From positions 1 through 32,514 of the forward strand of contig JAJEGW010000078.1 in the NCBI GenBank assembly GCA_022819605.1: a stretch of DNA of 32,514 bases. The letters run 5' to 3'. Under the pieces are notes generated by a model. That model was not told where the DNA came from. It was given only the letters and a program-made list of their open reading frames with translations, and searched no databases. The position numbers and the translations under genes were made by a program. Shown piece after piece: positions 16,301 to 22,633 of the stretch (position 1 is its first letter; every line of letters starts with the position of its first letter). The stretch is from Silicimonas sp. GTDB taxonomy: Bacteria; Pseudomonadota; Alphaproteobacteria; Rhodobacterales; Rhodobacteraceae.

Positions 16301-17683
16301 GGCGTTCGTTCCCGACCATCCGAACCCGCTCACGCCCGCCAGAGGCCGGCGGTCGGTGCCGTCAGGCCAAGGCGTCGGCTCGGACATCACCTGCAGGGGC
16401 AGCCGTTCCCAGTCCATCTCGGGATTTGGCCTTTGGAAATGAAGGTGCTTCGGAATGATTCCGCGATTCATCGAAAGCACGGTCTTGATCAGTCCCGCGA
16501 CGCCGGCCGCCGATTCCAAGTGGCCGATGTTGGTCTTGACCGAGCCGATCAGCAGCGGCCGGCCCGCATCGCGCTCGCTCCCGTACACCGCCGCTGTCGC
16601 ACCGATCTCGATCGGGTCGCCGACCTCGGTGCCGGTTCCGTGCGCCTCCAGATAGTCGATGTCCGAGGCCCGGACCTTAGCCCGTTCGAGTGCTGCAAGG
16701 ATCACGCGTTCCTGCGCTGCCCCGTTCGGAACCGTCAGGCCCGGACTCGCCCCGTCCTGGTTCAGGGCCGTGCCCCGGATCACGCCCCAGATTCGGTCGC
16801 CGTCGGCTTCTGCATCGGCAAGCCGCTTCAAGACCAAGATGCCGCAGCCCTCGCCCCTGACATATCCGTTGGCGGAGGCGTCGAAAGTCTTGCATTGTCC
16901 GTCCGGCGACAGCATTCCGGCGTTTGCGCGAAATTCGAGAAGCCGACCTGAGAGAATGATGTTCACCCCGCCGGCAAGCGCGAGATCCGCATCACCCCGC
17001 TGCAGGCCCGTCACTGCCTGGTGGGTCGCGACCAGCGACGATGAGCAGGCAGTGTCCACCGCCATCGCCGGGCCGCCGAGGCCCAGGGCGAAGGCGACTC
17101 GGCCGATCGCCGTGTTCAGGGACGTGCCGGTGACCGCGTAAAGGCTGGCAGCGGGTTCGGCCGGCCCGGCACTTTCGCTGGCCTCGAGGATCAGCCCCCG
17201 GTAGTCGTTGTTGCTGATGCCTGCATAGACGCCGGTGCGGCTTTCCTTCAGCAGTTCGGGATCGATCCCGGCGTCTTCGAGCGCCCGCCAACTCGTCTCC
17301 AAAAGCAGCCGCTGCTGCGGATCCAGCAATTGCGCCTCGACCGGCGAAATACGGAAAAACGCCGCGTCAAACTGGTCGATCCCGTCGAGATAGGCACCGA
17401 AACGGCAAGCACCGATCTGGCCTGTGTCTTCAGGAAACAAAGCACCGATGCGGCCGACGCCGGATCCCGGGACGCCCTCCTGCACCGCGTTTCCACCGGA
17501 TTCCAGCAAACGCCAGAAGGCCGCGATGCCGTTCGCGCCGGGGAACCGGCAGGCCATGCCCACGATTGCAATCGGCTCACTGCCGCCAGCGAGCCCGCCT
17601 TCTCCTTCGCCGGTGCCATTCGAGAGAACATCGGCGGTGTCGAGGGATATTTCTGGGTCCTTCATTCGGGCATCTCTTTCCAT
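7319..17683 (-). CDS. type I polyketide synthase: KS-AT-DH-MT-ER-KR-ACP-KS-(degenerate AT)
   Basis: A giant cytoplasmic enzyme. Numbering below is from an in-frame GTG at 17725; ATG 17683 or 17665 (residues 15, 21) is likelier, each preceded by a GGAAAG-type site. Domains: KS1 50-482 (Cys227, His362, His402); AT1 618-915 (GHSLG, Ser712; PAYHS 816-820); DH 994-1290 (HxxxGxxxxP from His1026, Asp1201); C-methyltransferase 1335-1710 (EVGAGIGSAT 1531-1540); a structural pseudo-KR before the ER; ER 1925-2250 (HAGAGGVGLAAI 2074-2085); KR 2258-2490 (GGLGGIG 2268-2274, Ser2396, His2409 in place of the usual Tyr, Asn2413); ACP 2535-2612 (GMDSL, Ser2571); KS2 2645-3064 (Cys2810, His2945, His2985, but LNCAAS replaces TACSSS); AT2 3196-3405 (GHGIG, nucleophile Ser replaced by Gly3289, about 90 residues missing). 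It ends at the post-AT linker YPFERRRHWI. No loading domain, terminal ACP or thioesterase. The domain order is that of highly reducing PKSs. Product unknown. Confidence 0.96.
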   Translation of the reverse strand: MERDARMKDPEISLDTADVLSNGTGEGEGGLAGGSEPIAIVGMACRFPGANGIAAFWRLLESGGNAVQEGVPGSGVGRIGALFPEDTGQIGACRFGAYLDGIDQFDAAFFRISPVEAQLLDPQQRLLLETSWRALEDAGIDPELLKESRTGVYAGISNNDYRGLILEASESAGPAEPAASLYAVTGTSLNTAIGRVAFALGLGGPAMAVDTACSSSLVATHQAVTGLQRGDADLALAGGVNIILSGRLLEFRANAGMLSPDGQCKTFDASANGYVRGEGCGILVLKRLADAEADGDRIWGVIRGTALNQDGASPGLTVPNGAAQERVILAALERAKVRASDIDYLEAHGTGTEVGDPIEIGATAAVYGSERDAGRPLLIGSVKTNIGHLESAAGVAGLIKTVLSMNRGIIPKHLHFQRPNPEMDWERLPLQVMSEPTPWPDGTDRRPLAGVSGFGWSGTNAHIVLEGYALPGDAAPDQDGDRWLTGAPKPIAVSLPVPATVSQPKDGFVPRATRLLPISGKSGTALRDAARRYLEWLDENDAVLAAGGKASDALLSDMAWSAGIGRSHFDCRAGVVFGDAGSLREGLQAIAGTEGQAESRSASTVAFVYTGQASQWPGMGAALYDSEPVVRAVLDRCDKVLEEERGASLLDVMFGRPGAAGDLDDPQWKQPAIYALECALTALWSSLGVRPDVVLGHSLGEIAAAHAAGVFDLDNGLRLAAVRGALVGALPGEGAMAAVFAPPARVTEALEEHNAAAPGIGLCIAADNGAHQVISGPAEEISAILDRLEAAGTRVARLRRSPAYHSAMIEPALDDLEAAFSQLDFAPASLPFISNLTGKAIDSDELLDAEYWCRQMRAPVAFRACVEALTGLGVDAVVEIGPHAVLGPMVSMAWPDAGGASEPAVVSSLRRPATGEEPPAPGSGGGFLEAVAGVYEAGLPLRFDGLFAGEARCRIALPGYPFQRERYWVETPKRRRQASGHPLLGSRHESASGETAFDTEVFPTDPAWLADHRVFGRLIAPGALYGAMAASACRAEGHDAVVVEDFRMQSALIFGDESVDDGAGEAGRRMQVLLDADGDDPSRRLRVLSRSDDEEEWTLHAEGQVSDGAAGPSLVVPPFDADGLKADLSAVDLPAYYRAKSAVGIDLGPAFRTLTGLWARDGEALGEVELLAGQERGPLDVHPLVLDGCFQIMGAARDPDGTEDGITYLPFAWERLWIGKELPDRLFCHVTMRERPRDQEVDAENVGMPEVHAADMRLYSESSELLGEIAGFTVKRATRGALLAAAGGVEDLLYEVEWRDCALPPGMPPADFLPSPSTAAARSHPFSRYLADEGVEVRDEVDLQGEMERAAWCYALSALETLGWERRAGAIVATEELREGLEVLPEHKHLLRRLLEILTRSGVLQEKGDDFAVSVGADDPLPDGMPRDSGEFLTEVTERFPHAANEIGLFRRCAGALADVLRGREDPLALLFGDTGPSAGDLYRLAPVWMAANKMIGEVVRTLVDELPDGRRLRVLEVGAGIGSATECILPVLPDGRFDLMYTDISAGFFADAETRFSADGTSIDYRVLDIEKNPVDQGFDLHAYDMVIAANVLHATRHLDETLAHCRTLLAPSGLLVALENQRGRGWMDLIFGQLDGWWRYADRYRSNHALAGPEVWCEALADAGFAESEVLGVDRSEVTGLPDRGVIVAQAPAKIDLPEGVWILAADRGGMAVPLARQLAAQNQRVVLATDDPETAGALAKSGTGIVAANVEMERRESWQALVADLPPDVPFAGAVHLVGQDGHGAEATAADLADDAKRTVGSALALVQGIVDADAMPEKGLWLVTRGAQVLERERTGQLAGAALWGLGKVALREAPQLQSRMLDLDPEAEEPQAIVTNELLFPDSENHIAHRGERRQVARLIRRGTGAPRLALPEEDADWVLAPDEGGAIETLQVQPLAARALEPNEVRVAVDACGLNFLDVFRAMGLVEEGLLGEEFCGRIVETGPDVATVSPGERVAGFAFGTFGPEVVTHEDLVAPAPPGFSAAALATVPSVFVTCVLSYELAGLKAGDRVLIHAGAGGVGLAAIQLAQAAGAEVFATASAPKQAYLRALGVEHVFDSRSTAFGREILNATDGAGVDVVLNSLTGEGFIEASLSCLAQGGRFVELARRDILSEDEMAALRPDVAYSILDLYVLKQQDPAQPGAALKEVLARMATGELSPLRHTTWPLAETSAAMGFMRAARHIGKIVLTMPHLRAGRLQQDGTYVVTGGLGGIGCALAEWLAERGAGTVVLNGRRPPDDAAKAAIEALRARGFRIEVEIADVTDTDALDAMLARMDETLPPLAGMFHSVGVLSDAALGNQTWESFETVIWPKILGAWHLHRATADRDLDMFVLFSSVAGVLGNPGQANHAAANAFLDQLAAHRRALGLPGQAIAWGAWSELGEAEEQRERIAGRREASGTGWFTPEQGFEVLERLMRQDATGAAVAAVDWPVFGDALGDRPPLLEDLLAGAPDEEDVSSSSEDLLAQLGETPAAGREGLLASFLQGQVQAVLRLPSAPAPTVGFFDLGMDSLMAVELRNRLNRAFSDAYVAPNTLVFDYPTIADLSRHLVDALGEPGPASEPAAEAAPDLVSRADPQPPVLMQDDGIAIVGMACRFPGAPDIATFWHLLEAGSDAVTNGRQDDGSWTGVAGDPGLKDNIWARGGFVDGIDRFDARFFGMTPIGARMMDPQQRLLLETSWRALEGAGIDPESLRGSWTGVYAGIATSEYRDLMMADVDGLNYLGTASGMAVGGVAYKLGLTGPAIPVMLNCAASLVTVQQAVAGLREGAVDLALVGGVNAVLSPGLTTEMAALGMLSMQGRCKTFDAAADGFVRGEGCGMVVLKRLADAEADGDPIWAVIRGAAVNQNGAAAGPTLPYGPAQERVIEAALLQAGVLPSDVDYLEAHGTGSELGDPIEVQSAAAVYGRARDGDRPLLIGSVKTNIGHLESAAGVAALIKVVLAMRHGLIPKHLHFRDPNPHLDWDRLPVRVVSEAMNWPSTQERQPLAGVSAFGISGANAHVIVEGYGSPSGDSLAPEGAPLPVILTVPDAAAALPQPGDGLSARGTRLLPLSGKSAASLRNLAGRYLAWLDEREPSLASDEAASGMLADMAWTAGTGRSHFDHRAAVTFEDSGSLREGLQALAAADEESEPVTPVKVAFAYAGQGNRWIGMCEALYASEPVVREVLDRCEIVLNETRGASLLDSMFGRLGSSESLGDPKLERPAVYALECALTALWSSVGVQPGVVFGHGIGVLAAARAAGVLGLEDGLRLAMTLDDPGAMSNEIAMDAPSLMLVDTLSGRAVAPEDAQDVTYWRQRAADEPKTIENCAETLAAEGIDAVVEVVPDAALGTMLAGTWSDAAAPVVLSSLGWSPECDARPMSMSSGGFVHAVARAYEAGLAVSFAGLFAGETRRRVMLPDYPFERRRHWI
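7322..9793 (-). repeat. second copy of an internal KS-linker-AT duplication in the PKS
   Basis: The coding region for residues 2645-3468 repeats the layout of residues about 50-983 (17578-14777). The copies share the KS opening IAIVGMACRFPG, the KS-AT linker (GRSHFD, SGS/AGSLREGLQA), the AT opening, the ECALTALWSS stretch, and the closing YEAGL-to-YPF segment. The second copy has lost the AT nucleophile and about 90 AT residues, and its KS active-site surroundings differ. This points to duplication followed by divergence of the second copy, not recruitment of an unrelated module. Confidence 0.8.
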
Positions 17684-17753
17684 TTCGGCGCTTTCCGAAC
17701 TTTGCCGCCCGGAGGAATGCCGCACGACCGTCGCCCGGTCAATTCAGGATTGG

Positions 17754-17759
17754 ACTATA
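17754..17759 (-). promoter_or_regulatory. candidate -10 hexamer of the PKS promoter
   Basis: Read on the minus strand, TATAGT matches the TATAAT consensus at five of six positions. Transcription from it would begin near 17747, about 64 bases before ATG 17683. No good -35 hexamer stands 16-18 bases upstream, so an activator may be needed or the match may be chance. The inverted repeat GACCG-N5-CGGTC (17726-17740) lies just downstream and could be an operator. Confidence 0.3.
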
Positions 17760-17941
17760 CATCGCAAAAATGGACGCGTCTGCACAAAGGTACCGAGAGA
17801 CATTGCGGACCTTTTTCAGGAGAGTTCTGTCGTTCCCGACAATGAATTGACTCCGTTTCCAAGCTGCCGGACCGACTCCATCCGCATCTTTCTGAACTCC
17901 CGATCCGGCTTCTGCTGCACCTGATTCGCTGCGAAAGTAGC

Positions 17942-18103
17942 GGCGCAATCCCTGCGTATGGCCGCCATGACCGCCAAAGGGGCCAGACGTTCATCGCGGC
18001 CAGACACCGTTTGCGCCTTGCACGGAATGACGTGCCGGGAGCGACTGCCGTGACCGCGCACGAGCTCGCGTGCCTGATCTACACACTGGTCACGGCAGAC
18101 TAA
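17942..18103 (+). pseudogene. possible C-terminal remnant of a transposase (IS110-like)
   Basis: A plus-strand frame without a start reads RHRLRLARNDV, then GATAVTAHELACLIYTLVTAD and a TAA at 18101-18103. The segment AVTAHELACLIYTLVT resembles the AxTAHKLARxIYxML ending common in IS110-group transposases. Nothing recognisable as the catalytic part precedes it. If real, it is a small relic left by a mobile element between the PKS and the transporter. The match is by eye and short. Confidence 0.35.
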
Positions 18104-18209
18104 TCGCACGTCATGAAATGATGTTCGCAATGGTCGGTTCAGATTCGAAGATATCACAAAATCGTTGCAATTGAGGCTTTGATCTCCGAACCTTAGTCAA
18201 ATTAGCGAT

Positions 18210-18214
18210 GGAGG
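18210..18214 (+). promoter_or_regulatory. ribosome binding site that sets the BCCT start
   Basis: GGAGG lies 5 bases before ATG 18220. An in-frame ATG at 18208 overlaps this site and has no site of its own, so translation probably starts at 18220 (MNSLQTSDEG), not 18208. Confidence 0.75.
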
Positions 18215-18219
18215 ACATC

Positions 18220-19815
18220 ATGAACAGTCTGCAGACCAGTGATGAAGGACCTTCTCAAGACCCTGATTTCCAGACAGAATTCAAACTTGGGCAAGACAAC
18301 ATCCGGCCGTTCGGCCTCGACATTCACAACCCGGTCTTCCTGATTTCGAGCTTGCTGATTATCGCATTCGTGCTTCTGGCACTGGCCAATCAGGAGGCGT
18401 CGGCCGCATTTTTTGGTTGGCTCCGACCGTTTCTGACCAGCGAATTCGACTGGTTCCTGGTGATTTCGGTCGACATAATGCTCATTTTCTGCCTGGCGCT
18501 CATTTTCCTGCCGGTCGGTTCAGTCCGGATTGGCGGCAAGGACGCTACGCCGGACTATTCCTATGCCGGTTGGATCGCGATGATGTTCGCCGCAGGCATC
18601 GGCATCGGGCTCTTGTTCTTTGGCGTGCTTGAGCCGACGTACTACAACTTCTCTGAAGGAGGCAATGCCCGACCGCTCAACATCGACATAAGCGAACCCG
18701 GCAACGAATATGTCGGCGTTGTGGGGACCATTCACCACTGGGGCCTTGGCGGCTGGTGCGTCTACGCGGTGGTCGGTTTGACGCTTGCGATCTTCGCCTA
18801 CAACAAGGGGATGCCGATGACGCTTCGTTCGGCCTTCTATCCCATACTCGGAGAACGAGTCTGGGGATGGTGGGGCCACGCAATCGACACGCTTGCGGTC
18901 TTTGCCACGCTCTTCGGTCTGACAACATCGCTCGGCCTTGGAGCGCGACAGGTCGCCTTTGGTCTGAACGAGGTTGCCGGCATCGAGCCGTCCAACACGG
19001 TGGTCGTCCTGCTGATCATCGGCATTACGGCCATCGCACTCGGATCGGTGCTCCTGGGAATGGACAAGGGGGTCAAACGGCTCTCCGAGATCAACATGTT
19101 GATCGCCGTTGCGCTCCTCATTTTCGTTTTCTTGGTGACGGGGGCGGTGGCGGCGATTACGCGCTATTTCAGTGTCATGGTCGACTACGTGATACTTTTG
19201 CCGGCGCTTTCGAACCCGTTCGGGCGCGAGGACACGAGCTTCTTTCACGGCTGGACGACCTTTTACTGGGCGTGGTGGATCGCGTGGTCGCCTTTCGTCG
19301 GCATGTTCATCGCACGCATCTCCAAGGGCCGAACGGTACGTGAATTCGTTCTTTGCGCGCTGATCGCGCCAACTCTGGTCTGCGCGTTCTGGATGTCGAC
19401 CTTTGGCGGTGCGGCCATCGACATGCTGAACGCAGGCAGTGCAGACGGCGTTCGCGCTACCGTGATCGAAAGCTACAAGCCAGAAGGCGCACTGTTCGGC
19501 TTCCTCAAGGAACTGCCGCTCTACAGCGTCATTTCACCCATAGCGCTGGTTCTGATCGTGATCTTCTTCGTCACGTCTTCCGATAGCGGCAGCTTGGTGA
19601 TCGACACGATCACGGCCGGCGGCAAGATGGATGCTCCGGTGTCGCAGCGGGTGTTCTGGTGCACGCTCGAAGGGCTGGTTGCCATTGCGCTGCTTCTTGG
19701 TGGCGGTCTTGTCGCGCTGCAAGGTGCGGCCGTCTCTACCGGCATCCCCTTCACCATCGTGGTGCTGCTCATGTGCTGGTGTGTCTACGCTGCGCTCCGC
19801 ACCGAAGAGCGCTAG
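18220..19815 (+). CDS. BCCT-family betaine/carnitine/choline-type transporter
   Basis: A 531-residue inner-membrane carrier, probably of 12 transmembrane helices, for quaternary ammonium compounds or related zwitterions. The family segment WTTFYWAWWIAWSPFVGMFIARIS is intact. The GIGIGLLFFGVLEP stretch and the later TSSDSGSLVIDTITAGG block are also typical. Length is normal for the family. The short hydrophilic tails suggest an uptake carrier without a long osmosensing C-terminus. It is divergent from the PKS and followed by a strong terminator, so it is a single-gene unit. Its substrate may relate to the demethylation operon at 26812-32514, but this is inference. Confidence 0.95.
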   Translation: MNSLQTSDEGPSQDPDFQTEFKLGQDNIRPFGLDIHNPVFLISSLLIIAFVLLALANQEASAAFFGWLRPFLTSEFDWFLVISVDIMLIFCLALIFLPVGSVRIGGKDATPDYSYAGWIAMMFAAGIGIGLLFFGVLEPTYYNFSEGGNARPLNIDISEPGNEYVGVVGTIHHWGLGGWCVYAVVGLTLAIFAYNKGMPMTLRSAFYPILGERVWGWWGHAIDTLAVFATLFGLTTSLGLGARQVAFGLNEVAGIEPSNTVVVLLIIGITAIALGSVLLGMDKGVKRLSEINMLIAVALLIFVFLVTGAVAAITRYFSVMVDYVILLPALSNPFGREDTSFFHGWTTFYWAWWIAWSPFVGMFIARISKGRTVREFVLCALIAPTLVCAFWMSTFGGAAIDMLNAGSADGVRATVIESYKPEGALFGFLKELPLYSVISPIALVLIVIFFVTSSDSGSLVIDTITAGGKMDAPVSQRVFWCTLEGLVAIALLLGGGLVALQGAAVSTGIPFTIVVLLMCWCVYAALRTEER

Positions 19816-20186
19816 GAAACCGAAGGGTCGGGGACATCTCCGGCCCTTTCATTTTGGAAGAATGCTCCGAAGTGTCTTAAGTGCAGAACCACTCGGCACG
19901 TCAACGAGTGGCATGCGCCGCGAGTTGTGTATGGCGCAATTCCCGACCCCGACGAAATCCTGGTGTAATGTTGCAATGAACTGAGTCTCCTTGGGTGCAA
20001 CGTGTAGCTGTTGCGTGGAGGAGTCGTTTCACGGTGTGGACGCACGGAAACTCGAGAGACACAGAGGAACCAGTTCCATGGCGCTTCCGCAGTTCACGTT
20101 TGCAAAGTGCGGGTCACGCTCTCCGCAAATTGCCGCTTCAACAGGCATTGGCACCAGCGGGGAACCGGGATCAGGCAGTGGCGGCA
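19816..20186. other. intergenic region between BCCT and phosphopantetheinyl transferase genes
   Basis: 371 bases. It begins with the BCCT terminator. A 38-codon frame from ATG 20079, ending at 20194 inside the transferase start, has a GAGGAACC before it. Its product (MALPQFTFAK, then Gly/Ser-rich) resembles nothing, so it is at most a leader. No other element was recognised. Confidence 0.5.
19823..19856 (+). terminator. rho-independent terminator after the BCCT gene
   Basis: A stem of about 10 bp joins AAGGGTCGGG (19823-19832) with TCCGGCCCTT (19839-19848, two wobble pairs), followed by TTCATTTT. It lies 8 bases after the BCCT stop codon, so it ends that transcription unit. Confidence 0.72.
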
Positions 20187-20900
20187 ATGGATGATTCCTT
20201 TCTGTGGCGCCGGTTCCACGCGTTGGAGGCCGCCACGATCTTCCACGTTGATCTGTCGCGACATGCATCGCGCGAAGCGGTGGCAATGGAATGGCTCGAC
20301 GGAGCGGAACGGTCGCGTCGGAACCGGTTCGTGCATCCCCGGCCGGGTCGCGAATTCACCCTGTGCCGGGCAGCGCTCCGATCATTGCTTTGCCGCGAAC
20401 TCGGCTGCAGCAACGACGATCTTTCGTTTGGAGCGTCGAAGTTCGGCAAGCCGTTCGCCCGCGTGAATGGCGTTGCGGCTCCTGTTGCCTTCAATGTCAG
20501 CCACAGCGGTCGGCACGGCCTGATTGCATTAGCGTCGAAGGGCCGCGTCGGGGTGGACGTGGAGGAACGCTCGTCAAACCGTAACCTGGACGTCTGTATC
20601 CGGCTGCTATTCGCTCCAGAAGAGCAGGCTGAATTCAAAAACGTTAGCGAACAGGGAAAGGTCGAGCGATTCTATCGCATCTGGACACTGAAGGAGGCGC
20701 TGATCAAGGCTGTCGGTGCCGGACTGTCAATTGATACAGCAAAATTCGAGGTTCCGCTCGCCATGGTCCGCGGCGTGAAGACCGGTGTGTTTCGTTTCCC
20801 GGATGCGCCGACGGTGGCGTGGGGTCTCGAGAACATTGGCAATGCCATGTTTGCCGCGGCCGTTGCTTATGAACACGGCAAAATGAGGGAAATTCGATGA
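20187..20900 (+). CDS. Sfp-type 4'-phosphopantetheinyl transferase
   Basis: A 237-residue enzyme that moves phosphopantetheine from CoA to the active serine of carrier proteins. Family motifs: GKPFA (87-91), FNVSHSG (102-108), VGVDVE (121-126, Asp124 and Glu126 as metal ligands) and WTLKEALIKAVGAGL (166-180). ATG 20187 gives normal Sfp-class length. The frame is open to 19995 upstream, but that part is Arg-rich and unlike the family. The ribosome site is weak. It sits 2.5 kb from the PKS start and is the likely activator of the PKS ACP domain and the free ACP. Its stop overlaps the next gene (ATGA). Confidence 0.9.
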   Translation: MDDSFLWRRFHALEAATIFHVDLSRHASREAVAMEWLDGAERSRRNRFVHPRPGREFTLCRAALRSLLCRELGCSNDDLSFGASKFGKPFARVNGVAAPVAFNVSHSGRHGLIALASKGRVGVDVEERSSNRNLDVCIRLLFAPEEQAEFKNVSEQGKVERFYRIWTLKEALIKAVGAGLSIDTAKFEVPLAMVRGVKTGVFRFPDAPTVAWGLENIGNAMFAAAVAYEHGKMREIR

Positions 20901-21376
20901 ATTGGACCACAATCCCGCAAAGAACGTGTGGAGATGCGGTGACGGCGCTGGAGCATTGGCTGGACGAGCACTTGAACAAGGTCGGGCGCTTGGTCCGGTC
21001 CTTGATTGTCGACGGATGGCTGCACCACAATGATCCAACACCGGGCGCAGCCATTCTTCGCGACTTGCTAGGTACCCCGGCAATCCTGAGCCGTGATCAT
21101 GAGACGGAAGGATATCCAGCCTCGAACGAACGTCAGGTGGCGCTCCGCATTGCGCAATGCAGCAAGATCCTCCATGCAACAAACACCAATCCTCAGTATG
21201 TTGTGCGGGTAGAAGTGCTTCGTCGGGATTTCGGTGTCTGGCCGCAGATCAATTCGCATTGGTTAGAAAGGCATCCCGTTCCGAAACGTCGGTCGGCCCG
21301 CCTCACGATCCGGCCCGAACTGCCCGAAGGCTGCATCATCCAAATGGTCGCGACCGCGAACCTTGCGGAGGGCTAG
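20897..21376 (+). CDS. divergent RidA (YjgF/YER057c/UK114)-family protein
   Basis: 159 residues. The second half fits the family: ERQVALRIAQCSKILHATN corresponds to the conserved Q-x-L-x-N-I helix, VVRVEVLRRDFGVWPQINSHW to the D-V-V-K-x-T-V-x-L segment, and SARLTIRPELPEGCIIQMVATA to the strand with the substrate-binding Arg. The C-terminal Glu of archetypal RidA is absent (QMVATA where IEIEA would be), so it is not a classic imine deaminase. About 34 extra N-terminal residues do not match the family. ATG 20897 overlaps the transferase stop (ATGA), so the two are coupled. Assignment is moderate. Confidence 0.6.
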   Translation: MNWTTIPQRTCGDAVTALEHWLDEHLNKVGRLVRSLIVDGWLHHNDPTPGAAILRDLLGTPAILSRDHETEGYPASNERQVALRIAQCSKILHATNTNPQYVVRVEVLRRDFGVWPQINSHWLERHPVPKRRSARLTIRPELPEGCIIQMVATANLAEG

Positions 21377-21379
21377 AAA

Positions 21380-22237
21380 GTGGCTGCTATCGGCATCCTT
21401 GGCATGGGAACGATGGGCGCGGCCGTGGGAACCGCCCTAAAGACCTTTGGTCACCGTGTTCTGACCGATCTTGGCGGACGTTCCGACGTGTCTGTACAGC
21501 GGGCAAATGAGCGTGGGATCGAGGCCGTCGGCAACCTGAACCAGCTCGTGACCGAAGTGGACATCCTGTTTTCCATCGTGCCGCCCGACCAGGCGCTGCA
21601 ACTTACCGAAACTCTGGCTGACGCAAGCGCGGGAATTTCCGAAAAGCCGGTGTTTGTGGATGCCAACGCGGTTGCGCCCCAGACGGTGCTGCGCATGGTG
21701 CTTGTGTGCGAGAATGCAGACCTGCCCTTCCTGGATGGTGGCATTGTGGGCGGCCCTCCAACCGTTGCAACGCGACCGCGGCTATATCTGGCCGGTAGCC
21801 ACACCGACGCGGTCGCCTCTCTTGACGGACAAGCCTTCGATCACGTCGTTCTGCATGGTCAAGCGGGGCAAGCCTCGATGTTCAAGATGCTCTATGCAGG
21901 GCTAACCAAAGGTCTGAACGCACTCTTGGTCAATCAGCTCACGGCAGCAGAGCGTGCAGGCCTGTTCGAGGCGTATGTCGAGGAACTGGCAATGTCACAG
22001 CAAGCCCTTCTTGCAAGGGCTGAGAACGTAATCCCCCGTATGCCGGCAGATGCCGAACGCTGGACGCCTGAGATGCGCGAGATCGCGTCTGCTTTGGCCG
22101 AGTTGGGCCTGCCGACGGGGTTTCACAGGGCAGCCGAGCGCGTCATGCAAAGGCTCGCGTCGTCACCGTTTGCGGCGGAGACACGTGAAACCGTCGATCC
22201 GGAAAGAACGGTTCGCGACACATTGCGCGGCAAATGA
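21380..22237 (+). CDS. NAD(P)-dependent oxidoreductase, 3-hydroxyisobutyrate/6-phosphogluconate dehydrogenase superfamily
   Basis: A 285-residue beta-hydroxyacid-dehydrogenase-type enzyme. The Rossmann motif GILGMGTMGAAVG is at residues 5-17. The second half (GQAGQASMFKMLYAGLTKGLNALLVNQL) holds the conserved Lys region and resembles the DUF1932-type C-terminal helical domain. The GTG start is supported by GGAGGG at 21367-21372. It begins 3 bases after the RidA-like gene, so it belongs to the same operon. The substrate is unknown; by family it oxidises or reduces a small beta-hydroxy acid. Confidence 0.88.
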   Translation: MAAIGILGMGTMGAAVGTALKTFGHRVLTDLGGRSDVSVQRANERGIEAVGNLNQLVTEVDILFSIVPPDQALQLTETLADASAGISEKPVFVDANAVAPQTVLRMVLVCENADLPFLDGGIVGGPPTVATRPRLYLAGSHTDAVASLDGQAFDHVVLHGQAGQASMFKMLYAGLTKGLNALLVNQLTAAERAGLFEAYVEELAMSQQALLARAENVIPRMPADAERWTPEMREIASALAELGLPTGFHRAAERVMQRLASSPFAAETRETVDPERTVRDTLRGK

Positions 22238-22481
22238 CACCAAATCTCGAACGCTCAAAACTGCAAGCGACAACGATCAATTCTCTCTTGCGCCAATTGC
22301 CCAATCCGCTGCTCACCTGCTTCGTCAGGCAGCTGCATTCTGCGGCCCTGCCTCCTCTGACATTGTCAAAAAGGTCACCTGCCAAAAGACGAATGCGACT
22401 AGCGTCTGGGTCTCGAGGTTCTGAAATTCGACGGTGAAGGCGCGCTTGAATTCGGCCTTGATCAAGCCGATCAAACAGAAT

Positions 22482-22501
22482 GTCTTACTTTAGTCTTACT
22501 T
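22482..22501 (+). repeat. tandem 9-bp direct repeat, possible operator
   Basis: GTCTTACTT occurs at 22482-22490 and again at 22493-22501, separated by two bases. The 11-base period puts both copies on the same face of the helix, as many activator or repressor half-sites are. It lies 137 bases before the ThDP enzyme start. Regulatory meaning is inferred. Confidence 0.4.
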
Positions 22502-22625
22502 GAAGGTTGCTTGTCGGGAGCCGCGATACAACGCGTTCAAAGAGGCACTGGTCATTCTTCTGGAGATGTCTGCCGAGGACGAGGCTACGGAAGAAGTTCA
22601 CGTCGCCGAATAGAGGTTGCAGTTT

Positions 22626-22633
22626 AGGAGGAG
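22626..22633 (+). promoter_or_regulatory. ribosome binding site that sets the ThDP enzyme start
   Basis: AGGAGGAG lies just before GTG 22638, at good spacing. A TTG at 22617 is also in frame but lies upstream of this site, so the protein most likely begins MTQTVAELTV. Confidence 0.8.

Larger units (their letters stand above)
17684..18219. other. divergent control region between PKS and BCCT genes
   Basis: About 535 bases lie between the start codons of the PKS (-) and the BCCT transporter (+). It contains a TATAGT hexamer for the PKS direction, a short inverted repeat GACCG-N5-CGGTC (17726-17740), and in its middle a possible transposase tail (about 17942-18103). No other protein-like frame was recognised. 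Promoters for both genes should be here; no confident -35 box was found. Confidence 0.6.

Noticed and set aside
18520..19248. A 242-codon minus-strand frame opposite the BCCT transporter
   Set aside because: A charged low-complexity translation that mirrors a membrane protein gene; a typical antisense shadow.
19995..20186. Upstream extension of the phosphopantetheinyl transferase
   Set aside because: The extra 64 residues are Arg-rich and unlike Sfp N-termini; ATG 20187 gives normal length.
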